DNA of 36,791 nucleotides from Candidatus Omnitrophota bacterium (GTDB lineage: Bacteria; Omnitrophota; Gorgyraeia; 1-14-0-20-64-10). A model generated the notes under the pieces. The model saw only the letters and a program-made list of their open reading frames with translations. It was not told the DNA's origin and did not search any database. The DNA lies in the NCBI GenBank assembly GCA_016201735.1, contig JACQCH010000039.1, positions 1 to 36,791 on the forward strand. The letters are read 5' to 3'. Below are positions 22,286-32,400 of the stretch, piece by piece (position 1 is the stretch's first letter; the number at the start of each line of letters is the position of its first letter). The translations under genes were made by a program, and so were the position numbers.

Positions 22286-25200
22286 GTGAACCTGCCGAGC
22301 TTCGGGGTAAGACGCCCCGTCACCATCGCGATGCTTTTCCTCTGCTTCATCCTGATCGGGATCATCGGCCTGACGCGACTTCCCATCGAGCTTTATCCCA
22401 ACTTCAGTTTCGGAGATATTTCGGTGATCGTGGATATCCGGGGCGGGATGCCTCCCGTGGAGGTGGAATCCAGAGTTACCAAGATCATTGAGGAAGCGAT
22501 CGGCGATACCACCCACATGAAGGATCTCATCTCCATCTCCGAAGAGGGCCGGGCCCGAGTGGTTTTGTCGTTCGAACCGGGCACCGACATGAATTTTGCC
22601 GCTCTGGAAGTCCGTGAAAAATTCTCGAAGGTTCGGTCCAAGCTGCCGCCGGAGATCGAGAAACCGATCATCGCGAAGTTTGAGCAGAACGACCAGCCGA
22701 TCGTCATCACGGCGGTGACCGCCCTCGATTCCACTCCGGAAATCTTGCGCCGCCTCGTGGATGAACAGATCAAGGATCAGATCATGCGGGTGGAGGGGGT
22801 GGCCAACGTGGAGATTGGAGGCGGCCGGGAGCGGAAGATCCTGATCGAGGTGGATCAGGATAAACTCCAGGCCTACCGCCTGCCCATCGACCGGATCACG
22901 CGGTTCTTGAGTGTGAGCAACTTAAATCTTTTGACCGGGGAGGTGGAGCGGCGGCGCGACAAATACCTGATCCGGGCCATGGGGGAATTCCACTCCCTCT
23001 CGGAGATTGAAAACCTGGGGATTGCCACGACTCCTTCGAACTCGATCATCCGCCTCAAGGACTTGGCGACGGTCAAGGATTCTTTTTTGGAGGCGACCAG
23101 CTTCGCCCGCGTCAACTCCCTCCCGGTCGTCTCCCTCTACATCCAGAAAGAGACGACGGCCAACACCGTCAAGGTGGCTGGGGAGGTCTTGAAGACTTTC
23201 GATCAGATCCAGAAAAACCCCAAGATGCCTCACAATCTGAAATTCATCGTCACCTACAATCAGGCGGTGCAGATCCAGAAGGCGATCGAGGAGGTCGGGT
23301 CTGCCTTGATCAGCGGGGCGGTTCTGACGATCCTGGTTCTGGGGGCCTTTCTGGGCACGAGCCGGTTCGTCCGGCTGCTCTGCATCCCCTTTATGTTCGG
23401 GGTCACGGCTCTGGCGCTGGCAACCTACCGGTACTCGATCGTTCCGATCCATGTCACCACAGGGATCATGGATGGGCTGCTCCTTTTGCTCCTTGCCGGC
23501 GCGGCCATCTGGAAACATCTTCGCCTGACGCTGATCGTCGCGATCGCCATCCCCTTGGCGACGGTCATTACCTTGGGGCTGATGTTTTTTCAGAAGCTCA
23601 CCTTGAACATCATGACTTTAGGGGGTCTGGCGATGGGGATCGGGATGCTGGTGGACAACTCCATCGTCGTCCTGGACAACGTGATCAAACGTCTGTCACA
23701 GGGGCAATCCAAAGAGGCAAGCGCGGTGGAGGGGGCTTCCGAGATGCTCCTGGCGATCGTGGCGGCCACCCTGACCCACATCGTGGTGCTCCTGCCGATT
23801 GTCTTCGTCAACAAGGAGATCCGGATCCTGTACACCGGATTCGCGCTGACGATCAGCTATTCGCTGGCGGCATCCCTCTTTGTGGCCCTGACCGCGGTGC
23901 CTCTGCTGGCGGTGCGGCTGCCCTTTCCGGTGGCCTCCGAAACGTCATCCTCGCGAAAGCGAGGATCGGATTCCCGCTTTCGCGGGAATGACAAAGGGGT
24001 TTTGAAAACGGCGTTCCGAAAAATCATCATCGGCTCGTTAAGATGGCGTTGGGCGATCGGCGTGGGAGCTGTTTTCTTGGTTCTCGCCAGCTTCCAGATT
24101 TTCAAAACCATCCCGAAGGAATTCCTCGGAACAACCGAGGCGGAGGATTTCACGATCTTCGTGGAGCTGCCCACCGGGGCGAAACTGGACATTTCCGATC
24201 AGGCCGTCTCCAAGGTTGAAAAGCTCCTGAAGGATGTTCCGGAGGTCAAATCGGTTTCCTCCCGGGTGGAGCCCTGGTCTTCGAAGGTGTATGTGAAGTT
24301 GGTTCCTTTGTCGGAGCGGAGCCGCTCCACCAAGGACCTGATCGAGTCGCTCCGCCCGCAGGTGCAGGAGGTCGAGAAAGGGATCCGGGAGGCCTTCATC
24401 TATTTTGAAGAACCGGGGCAAACGGAGACCAACGAGGTGATTCTGGAGATTTACGGCTGGGATTACGAGGTTTTAAACCAGCTGGCCGTGGAGATGCTCA
24501 AGAGGATGCAGCAGGTCCAGGGATTGACCGACCTGAAGATCCGCTGGCGCCGGGGCCGGCCGGAATGGGAGATCCGGGTGGACAAGGTCAAGGCGGCCCG
24601 CTTTGGGCTGATGGTGGAAGATGTGGCCAACGCAATCCATGCCCAGATGCGGGGCCTGCGGGCCACCCTTTATCACTCAGCGTCGAAAGAAGTGGAGGTG
24701 ATCACCCGTTTGGAGGAGGCGGACCGGGCGACCTTGGAAAAGCTGCGCCGGATGACCTTCATCCTGCCGAACCGGGAGGTGGTTTTTTTGGAGCAGATTG
24801 CCCGCCTGGAGCCGGGGATCGGCCCCTCCAAGATCTGGCGAAAGAACCATGAACGGATGATCCAGGTTTCCGCCAACCGGGGACGCTACGCTTTTGGGGA
24901 GGCGGCCCAGAAGGTGTTCGAGGCGATTAAGGAAATGCCGTTTCCGAAGGATTATTACTGGCGCTTCGGGGAGAATTATTGGAAATTGATGCAGAATCAA
25001 AAGGAGCTTTCCTTTTCCTTGAGTTTGTCCCTGGTTCTGCTGTTTCTGGTTTTGGCCTCTCTGTTTGAATCTTACACCCAGCCCTTCATCATCATGATCA
25101 CCGTCCCGTTGGCGACCATTGGGTCCGTGGTGATTTTAAAGTTGATGAAACAGGCGTTGAACGTGGGAGCCATGATGGGGGCGATCCTGCTGGGTGGGAT

Positions 25201-25549
25201 TGTGGTGAACAACACGATCATCCTGGTGGATGAAATCAACCGCTTGAGGGGCAGGGGATACCGGCTGAAGCGGGCGTTGGTGGAGGCCAGTTTCAGCCGG
25301 ATCCGGCCGATTGCCATGACCGCCTCCACCACGATCTTAGGCCTTCTTCCCATGGCTTTCAGCCGAACGGAGCAGTCCGCACTTTGGGCGCCGATGGCCC
25401 TCATTGTCCTGGGTGGATTGTCCAGTTCTACTTTTCTGACCCCAATTGTGGCTCCTGGGTTGTACCTGATGCTCGAAGACATCAAACGCCTTTTCGCTCA
25501 CCTGAAACCGGCCCGGAGGCGGTTACAGGTGCCTGTAACCGTATCGTAA
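22286..25549 (+). CDS. Second RND efflux permease, with inserted segments
   Basis: The 1,087-residue exporter starts at GTG 22286, with GGAGGGG at 22275-22281; the earlier in-frame GTG 22253 lies in RNA element copy 2. It opens LPSFGVRRPVTIAMLFLCFIL. Helix 4 reads GMLVDNSIVVLDNV (D457) and helix 10 GGIVVNNTIILVDEIN, patterns of SwrC/YerP-like RNDs. Two oddities stand out. Between helices 2 and 3 (about residues 357-410) an extra 55 residues contain two further hydrophobic spans (LLCIPFMFGVTALALA and GLLLLLLAGAAIW). In the cytoplasmic loop between helices 6 and 7 (about 553-570) a palindromic repeat is translated in frame as SSRKRGSDSRFRGND. It probably shares the adaptor at 16728. Confidence 0.93.
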   Translation: MNLPSFGVRRPVTIAMLFLCFILIGIIGLTRLPIELYPNFSFGDISVIVDIRGGMPPVEVESRVTKIIEEAIGDTTHMKDLISISEEGRARVVLSFEPGTDMNFAALEVREKFSKVRSKLPPEIEKPIIAKFEQNDQPIVITAVTALDSTPEILRRLVDEQIKDQIMRVEGVANVEIGGGRERKILIEVDQDKLQAYRLPIDRITRFLSVSNLNLLTGEVERRRDKYLIRAMGEFHSLSEIENLGIATTPSNSIIRLKDLATVKDSFLEATSFARVNSLPVVSLYIQKETTANTVKVAGEVLKTFDQIQKNPKMPHNLKFIVTYNQAVQIQKAIEEVGSALISGAVLTILVLGAFLGTSRFVRLLCIPFMFGVTALALATYRYSIVPIHVTTGIMDGLLLLLLAGAAIWKHLRLTLIVAIAIPLATVITLGLMFFQKLTLNIMTLGGLAMGIGMLVDNSIVVLDNVIKRLSQGQSKEASAVEGASEMLLAIVAATLTHIVVLLPIVFVNKEIRILYTGFALTISYSLAASLFVALTAVPLLAVRLPFPVASETSSSRKRGSDSRFRGNDKGVLKTAFRKIIIGSLRWRWAIGVGAVFLVLASFQIFKTIPKEFLGTTEAEDFTIFVELPTGAKLDISDQAVSKVEKLLKDVPEVKSVSSRVEPWSSKVYVKLVPLSERSRSTKDLIESLRPQVQEVEKGIREAFIYFEEPGQTETNEVILEIYGWDYEVLNQLAVEMLKRMQQVQGLTDLKIRWRRGRPEWEIRVDKVKAARFGLMVEDVANAIHAQMRGLRATLYHSASKEVEVITRLEEADRATLEKLRRMTFILPNREVVFLEQIARLEPGIGPSKIWRKNHERMIQVSANRGRYAFGEAAQKVFEAIKEMPFPKDYYWRFGENYWKLMQNQKELSFSLSLSLVLLFLVLASLFESYTQPFIIMITVPLATIGSVVILKLMKQALNVGAMMGAILLGGIVVNNTIILVDEINRLRGRGYRLKRALVEASFSRIRPIAMTASTTILGLLPMAFSRTEQSALWAPMALIVLGGLSSSTFLTPIVAPGLYLMLEDIKRLFAHLKPARRRLQVPVTVS
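23944..23992 (+). repeat. Double palindromic repeat translated inside the second RND gene
   Basis: It has the same two hairpins as 18001-18059, here 49 bases, with the GTCATCCTC start and GGGAATGAC end. It is in frame and adds about 17 residues in the loop between predicted helices 6 and 7, where insertion is least likely to disturb the pump. Confidence 0.9.
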
Positions 25550-25585
25550 CCGTATCAACTTCGCTATAATCTATTCACCTATAAT

Positions 25586-25759
25586 AAGCTCCAACTCGGG
25601 GGCGGGTTCTCGGGACGTTCGCCGGCCCCGGCGAGGCCGGCTCACTCACTCTCAAGCCCTCGCTCTCCCGCTTTTCTAGACAAAGGATTTGAAGGAAGCG
25701 GGATCCATGCCCGCTCGGGCTTTCCAGTGCCCTCGAACCCATCCCCCGAGCCGGAGCTT
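25586..25759 (-). ncRNA. Structured RNA element, copy 3
   Basis: On the minus strand AAGCTCCGGCTCGGGGG (25759-25743) pairs with CCCCCGAGTTGGAGCTT (25602-25586): 17 pairs, two of them G-U, which points to an RNA structure. The second stem is now TCCCGCTT/AAGCGGGA and the third GCCGGCC/GGCCGGC with loop TCGCCGG. CCGAGCGGGCA and GAGCGAGGG are conserved. Upstream sequence differs from copies 1 and 2. GTGA occurs 7 bases beyond its 3' end. It lies 36 bases after the second RND gene, on the opposite strand. Confidence 0.68.
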
Positions 25760-25928
25760 TCTCTGAGACGGAATTCCAGTTGGCCCGAATCCCCGCGACG
25801 GGGGTGCCTACCCTGCTGGCGGGAGCCCTCCCGCTCCCTCCCCCAACCATTGAGGAGGCCTGCCTCTAAACTTGCAAAGCCTCTGCGATTCAAATTGTTA
25901 ATGGCGATATTAATTTTATATATACACC

Positions 25929-25958
25929 TTGACCTTTAAGGTGGCAATTGGGTATATT
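25929..25958 (+). promoter_or_regulatory. Possible distal promoter in the AT-rich leader
   Basis: TTGACC (25929-25934) and TATATT (25953-25958) are 18 bases apart. Transcription would start near 25965 and carry about 200 extra bases before the riboswitch. Bases 25860-26160 are markedly more AT-rich than the rest of the window and hold no credible gene. Confidence 0.4.
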
Positions 25959-26104
25959 TAATATGTAAGATGGGGGGATTATCATTTGCCACTCGATCGG
26001 AGTTCGTATTGTGGGAGATGAGCTATATCTAGGGAAGGAGTAACTCATTGAGAAATGGTATTTTTTTGAGTTGTTTAAAAAATAGATTGGAAAATATTTT
26101 CTTG

Positions 26105-26134
26105 TTGATTTCTTATCGAAGAGTCTGGTATTTT
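26105..26134 (+). promoter_or_regulatory. Possible proximal promoter for the riboswitch transcript
   Basis: TTGATT (26105-26110) and TATTTT (26129-26134) are 18 bases apart; a start near 26141 would place the aptamer about 30 bases into the transcript, a usual arrangement. It competes with the upstream candidate at 25929-25958. Confidence 0.4.
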
Positions 26135-26172
26135 AATCGGGTAGTTGTTGCTCAAAACTTAGGGTTTCAGAG

Positions 26173-26293
26173 TCTCCCCGATAAAGGCAAACCCGTCGCA
26201 AGATGGGGACGCAAAGTCACGGGTCCAACGACCGTTCGTGCTGAGTTTGTCGAAGCACGAACGGCATGGATAGCCGGACTGCCGACATGGAGA
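26173..26293 (+). ncRNA. Cyclic-di-GMP-I (GEMM-I) riboswitch
   Basis: The conserved core is AAAGGCAAACC (26183-26193), then stem CCCGTC-GCAA-GATGGG with a GNRA tetraloop, GGGACGCAAAG, the P3 arm, and ATAGCCGGACTGCCGA (26270-26285). The P3 arm pairs TCCA (26224-26227) with TGGA (26267-26270), has an internal loop resembling a tetraloop receptor, and is then extended by a genomic palindromic repeat. P1 can be closed by TCTCC (26173-26177) and GGAGA (26289-26293). That GGAGA is also the Shine-Dalgarno for ATG 26300, so ligand binding could hide it and switch translation off. G at the position before GCAAACC fits c-di-GMP, though cGAMP variants exist. It lies upstream of the giant secreted-protein gene. 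Confidence 0.88.
26232..26264 (+). repeat. Palindromic repeat forming the distal P3 stem of the riboswitch
   Basis: CCGTTCGTGCT (26232-26242) and AGCACGAACGG (26254-26264) are perfect inverted repeats around GAGTTTGTCGA. The same family lies at 9462-9495. Here it extends the P3 helix beyond the tetraloop-receptor-like internal loop. Confidence 0.85.
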
Positions 26294-26299
26294 ATAACG

Positions 26300-26350
26300 A
26301 TGAGTCGACAGTCCAATGGAACCCAGACGAAATATCCGCGAGTTTTTTAA
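26300..26350 (+). CDS. Putative 16-codon leader peptide ORF after the riboswitch
   Basis: ATG 26300 has GGAGA six bases upstream and reads MSRQSNGTQTKYPRVF before TAA at 26348-26350. Its frame differs from that of the giant gene, which starts 60 bases later. It may be a leader ORF translated under riboswitch control, or the remains of the original start of the giant gene, displaced when a palindromic repeat (26360-26408) inserted. Confidence 0.4.
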   Translation: MSRQSNGTQTKYPRVF

Positions 26351-26359
26351 AGAGGCCCC

Positions 26360-26408
26360 GTCATTCCCGCGAAAGCGGGAATCAGATCCTCGCTTTCGCG
26401 AGGATGAC
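26360..26408 (+). repeat. Double palindromic repeat between riboswitch and giant gene
   Basis: It is the reverse complement of the repeat at 23944-23992: GTCATTCCCGCGAAAGCGGG first, then the GAGGATGAC-ending hairpin. Its right end supplies AGGA (26401-26404), a plausible ribosome binding sequence for TTG 26412. Confidence 0.85.
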
Positions 26409-26411
26409 GCT

Positions 26412-29400
26412 TTGCGGGGGGTGATCATCCCGTTGGATTCCCCGAAGCGGCGGCCGATCCTTCGTTTTATCTCCGCAGTTACCTGCTTTACCTTTATTCT
26501 CACGCAAGCTCCCTTCATTCGAACCGCTTCCGCGCTTCCTACGCATCCGACCGGTGCGGAAAATATAGCCAACCTCAACAGCATCGCCAATGCTTCTAAC
26601 TTGGTTAAATTTGAGCAATCGATTCGCAACCTCCAAGAGAGCATCGAACAGAAACGAAAATACAACGTAGCGATGGCGTCGCTGATCGCTGGGGCTCGAA
26701 TTATTCGGGGAATCGAGTCTCACGTGAACGAGATTGCCCAGGGAGCGCAAACGATCTATCAGGTGAGCTCCGGTGGGACCAATGTCATCGACACCTTGGC
26801 CGGCGTGGCCGGCGGTTACAACATCGCTGCGCCCGGGGATATTTTGTCGATCACCACGAGCGCCAATGGAATCGGCGGCGTGGGAATCGTCAAGCCCGGT
26901 GCCATTGAGTTTAATTATTCCATCCAGAGACAGAAAGACGAGCGGTTTCCTGTCTTAAAGATCTACTTCAAGAACGGGCAGGTTTCCCGAATCACGAATG
27001 AACGGATCAATTCCCCAGGAGGACCTTTCTACCGCGACACGCTGTTCCATCAGTACCACAACGGCCTGCCGATTTCTTACCAGGCCTTTGAGTACCGGGT
27101 GATCGACGACTTGCCTCATGATGCATTTCCCGGCGGGGTCCTGCCTCTGCGGGACATTACCTGGACAGGGAAGTGGAGCGAGGATTCGAAGTTCTATGCC
27201 TCGAAAACAACCCAGGCGAAGAAGAAACTTCTGGAGGAGGCGATCGATACGATCACCTACACAGCTTACACGCCGGGCGACATTCGGCGGATCATGGACA
27301 AGATCGCCGAGGTGACGCAGAACGGGGATTCCCCCGCCTGGGTCAAGGCCATGCAGCAGGCCCTGGCTCCCGGGGGCGGGATCCGGTTGGGAGTGGTGGA
27401 CGAGCGGCGAGACCTGGTTGAGAAGTTCTACCGGGCGCACGATGGACAGGGCCGGCCGACTCATTGGCATGAGGTCCGGACCGATTACTCAGGGATGACG
27501 GAACCGGCCGGAGTCACCGATGCGCAGGTTACCGTCGATTACATCGACGACAGCGAGAAAAAGATACGCACCTACAATGAGGTGGGCACTCACAAGGCGA
27601 TGTTCGTCAGCCCGTCCGGTTACCAGCGGTACGCCGACTGGTCGACGCAAATCCTGGATCATCCCGAGGCCTTCCCGCAGGAACAGGTGGACGCGGCCAG
27701 GCACGTCAGAGAGATGATGAATCCGGGCGGGCAGTTGACTCCGAATCAGCGCTATGAAAGCACCTTCACCCTGGTGCGGACGTACGGCTCAAACGATTAC
27801 AACGACAAAGAAGATCCGATTCATTGGAAGGAACGGCGTACCTCCTCGACCGGCCCGGACACAGAGATAGAGACTACCATGACTTACGATTCCGAGCAGC
27901 GGATGGTCAGGCAGGTGGATGAGATCCGGGAAAAAGGTTCTTATTCGGCGGCAGACATTGATTCGTACTGGGATCTGGTCCGCAGGATCAAGGCCAAAGG
28001 GGTTGACGCCACGGCGGCGGATGTCCAGCGGGCCGGGGACCTGCGGCTTAAATTGGACAGCGGGGAGATCTCCATTGAAACCCCGTTTGTCCGGAATCAG
28101 AAGGTGACCCGGGATGGCTTCGTCTACAACGATTCCCGGCTGTCGGTGGAGTGGATCCAGACGGCCCAAGTCGGCGGCACGGAGACTCGGGAGCGTTTCC
28201 TGACTTATTACAACGACGGGCTCGGCCGCAACCGGGAGCTGTTGGTGTACACCGATGAGAAGACCCGCCTGGAGGACGATGTTCGCCAGAAGCTCCGGGA
28301 GCAGGCGTTGGCGATCTTAAGAAATCCGGACTCGACCGAGGCGGGGCTCAAGGCGGCTCAAGAGACGTTGGCTTTTCTCAGATCGGAGCAAGTGCCGACC
28401 GTTTTTTCCCGCAGTTCCATCCGATACCGTGGAAAGATCATCTACAACGCATCGAATCTTCCGATCGAATACACGGAGGTGACAACTTCCAACGCCGATC
28501 GGATCGCCACCCAGAGCCACGTTCAGGCGATCGTCTACAACCCGATCGGATTGGAGCTAAGCTCCTTCTCTCAGATTCAGCGGACCGGGACGGGCACCCG
28601 CAACGCCTACTTCTTGTCCGACGGGACGACGGAGCTGACCGCCCAGACGGCCCCGATGCTCCGGAGTTTGCTGGCGGCCTATTATTCGACCGGCAAGCAG
28701 GCGGCAATCCAGGATTTGATCGACCTGGGAGAGATCCAGGCCTTTGACGCCCAGGGCAACTCGATCACCGAGCAGCAGATCGAAGGTATCCTCCGGGCCA
28801 ACCCGATCGTCATCAATCAAGCGACCACCGGGAAACTGGTTGACCAGGGGATTCTGGTGAAGCAGCCGGACGGCTCCTATACCGATGGGGACGGCAATGT
28901 GCGGAGTCAGGCCGAGATTGACGCCCTGATTGCCCAATACACCGTTACCCGGCCCAGGACGATCGACGAAGCGATCCAGGACGGTTATTTGAAATTGTTG
29001 GACCGAAGCGGGAATCCTCTGGATGAATCCAGTGTCGCGGTTCTGCTCCGCCGGCATTCGCTGGAACCGCATGTGCCCACACTGGATGAGCTGGTAACGC
29101 GGGGCGCCCTGAAGAAGGTCGAGGGTGTTTCCTACACATTGGATCAGGCCTCCAATGTGTTCCGCCACGGCTTCGCCTACGATCACCTGGCCCGGGTGAT
29201 GGAATTCACCGAAGAGACCACCAATCCCAGCGATGGGATAAAGACCACAACCCATCTTTACGGAATTACCCACGATTCTCAAGGCAGGCAGACTTCATCG
29301 GTGCAGGAGGTCCGCAGACAGGGGACGGGTCTGCGGACAACCCTTTTCTCTGAAGGGGAGGAGCTGTCGGCCCTGGACTTGCAGGAGCAGCTTCCCAAGG

Positions 29401-32400
29401 CGTGGCTCGCGGATTGGAATGGATTTGAGCTCCGGGAAGTCGAGGCCCCGATCGATCTGACCGTGATCACCTACCAGCAGGAGACCAACTACTACGGATT
29501 CAGCACCCTCGCCGAGGGGGGCCGGTCGATCATCAGCACCCGTGGAGGTCCCAGGGACGGGGTGACGGCAACGGAGGAGACCTCCTTGACCCGGTTCAAC
29601 GACAAGGGCCAGCTGCTCAGCCAGTTCGTTAAGACACAGCAGTCAGGGGTGGATACGATCTCCCTTCCTTATATAGGGGATGAGCGGCTGACGATCGAGA
29701 GGATGCAGGCGCTCCAGCAATCTTTCCCGGATTTGACCGTGAAGGACATGTTTGATGTCGGCTTGCTTCGGATGGTGAAACAGCCCAGCATTATGAACAA
29801 CGGGACCCAGACCTACCGGTCCGGGATGGAGTATGAGAAAGAAACAGGATTCCTTAAAAAGCAGATGGAGCTGACCTCCAGCGACCAGAGCCCCGGCAGC
29901 ACCACGGTGGATTTCCTGGACGCCAGCTATTCCTCCACCGGACAGCTCCTTTTCTCCCGGACGAAGAACCGGTCCACCCTGTTTGACCTGGAAGGGTCTA
30001 GCGATCTGATGACCTTCAACGCACTTGATCCCAAGGGACAGCTTCGTTACGCGGAGGCGGTCGGCACCCAGTCCAATTCTGACCTTTTTGGAAGCGGTTC
30101 GGACCGCCTGGTGCGCCGGTACTCCGTTGGGGTGAACGGCCAGTCTAAACTGGTCGCAGATATTTCTATGGGACTCGCCCGGGAGCTGGATGGTTCTGCG
30201 TTCCAAATTGGAGAGCGAACCACGTATCAGTACGATGCCTTCGGCAACGTGGTCCACGCCGATGGATCCAGTACGCGGATAGGGACCGACGTCTGGGGAA
30301 ATTTCTCGAAGCGGAGTCAGCACACCCTGTACGGGGTGATCAACGGGGATCCGAAAGCGGCGCTGACTTTCTCGACGGATCCATCGGAGCTGGGCAAGCC
30401 GGAGCCGCTGGGGACCGGTGCGACGTTCAGCCTGCTGAAGGATCAGGCCAAGCAGCAGGGGATCACCGGTTCCGCGCCGGCGCCGTTCCTGGCGAACCCG
30501 CAGGATTACGACAAGGTGACCGTCGCTGATTTAAGCCTCTTCCAGGTCTACAAATTTCTGCAGAAGTCGGATGGGAAATTGACCGGAGCCCTGATCGACA
30601 TCCCCGGCGTGCAGATCCCGGTCCTGAACGTCAACGACATCAACGTAGATGCCGCCGGGGTCATCACGATCGATTCCGGATCCGGATACAATCACGCCAA
30701 GTATGTCGTCCAGACCCTCTCGGACGGAACCGTCCAGACCACCCGGTACAGCTTCAAGTCGGAGAATTTCACCAGCAAGGAAGTGGAAGCGCAGGTGATG
30801 ATCACCGCTTCCTCCAATGGAGTCACGACGACCACCGACCAGTCGATCAGCTTCAAGGACAACAACGGCGACGGGGATACCGATGATCCGGAGGATCGGG
30901 TGGATGCGACAACGCGCGTGGTCAATGCCATCGGGCTAATCAGCGTTACCTCTCAATACACCGATGGGAATGTCAACGGCACCGTGGCGATCAGCGGAAT
31001 CGGCTATCAGGCTTCCATCTTTAATGTGACGAACGTGACCTTGAACACCGATCAGATCACGGTGGAGGGAACCGGCGTCACCTTCACCATCAACCAAGGA
31101 GCAAGCGGCACCACGATCACCAAGAAGGTCGCCGACAACCTGGATCAGACGCAGAACCAGTCGGTGACGATCCAGCGGCTGACACGGCAGGACGGGGATC
31201 TGACGGTTTCCACGCTGTTGACGGTGGTTCGGAATTCCCAGGATCAGGTGACGAAGGCGACCTGGGTCGATGAGGTGAGCCAGACTGCCTGGGCCACGCT
31301 GACCGCCCGATGGGACGATCATGGGACCGCTTCCGATTTGGCCGATGACACCGCGGCGGTGATCATCAACGGGGAGCAGGGGTACACGACGCATTATTTC
31401 GGAAAGGTGACCGATATCGGGTTTGCTGCCGGCGATCCGGAGCAAGTCGCCTTTGTGGATCATGCGTCGGATGGGACGGATCATACCTACCGGATCCAGC
31501 GGGGGAATTCGGCGCTGACGGTTCAGGACACGACGGCCAGCACTCAGACGGAGACCAGCCGGATCGGCGGGACGATCACCACCCTTTACCGCAACGCCGA
31601 TGGAACGGTCGCACAGACGATCCGGGTGGAGGAAGGCACTTATCTGACCAAGATCAGGACGTATCAGGGAGATTACCAGGCCGACGCGCCGGATCAGAAC
31701 GTGGTGATCGGCGAGGATGTCATCGGCCAGGGATTCACCCGGACCGATCTGCACATCGATTCGGATGGGAATCTCGTTTGGGCCGATGCAAACGGCGACG
31801 TGGTTCGCAGCAACACGAACCCGGGATCGGACTACCATTTGCTGACGACTCAAAGAACAATCTTCTATCTGACCGACTCCAACATTCCGAGTCAGATCGC
31901 CCGGATCACCTACGACGCCAACGACTCTGCCGTTGCGTCTCCCACCGGGGATATCCGGGACGTTTACATGGAGCAGTACAACGATTCCGGGGCGGCGGTG
32001 AAGGTGATGCAGGTGGCCCGGCAGGGAGGCGAGATCCAATGGGCCCGCCAGCAAAAATACGATCAGAGCGGGAGCCGGCAGATCTTCAATTTGGTGATGA
32101 AGACCCATGAGGATGGGTCCCAATACCGGGATCTCGTTGGGATTTTCACCGATGCGAGCGGAGCCCGGACCCGGATCTTCGCGATTCCCGACAACACGGT
32201 GATGGACGGCTCCTTCCCGAAACGGGCCATCCTCGAGATCGCCAACAGCGAACAGGTGGCGCCGCTGAGGATTTACGTGGAATCGGGAGACCCAGCGACT
32301 CTGGCCGCCGATCTTTCCACGCTGACCGAGGACCAATGGGATGGTCTGCTGGGCGGACCGATCGATCTGACGGTGAATGGGCAGACCTACACAGTTCGAT

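Noticed and set aside
26048-26350. A 100-codon frame starting at TTG with a good AAGGAG
   Set aside because: It reads straight through the AT-rich leader and the riboswitch aptamer and has no protein-like conservation; only its last 16 codons (from ATG 26300) are considered possible.
26316-26411. ATG 26316 as the start of the giant protein
   Set aside because: It is in frame, but it has no ribosome site and would put a translated repeat before the signal peptide; TTG 26412 or GTG 26421 gives a normal signal peptide.
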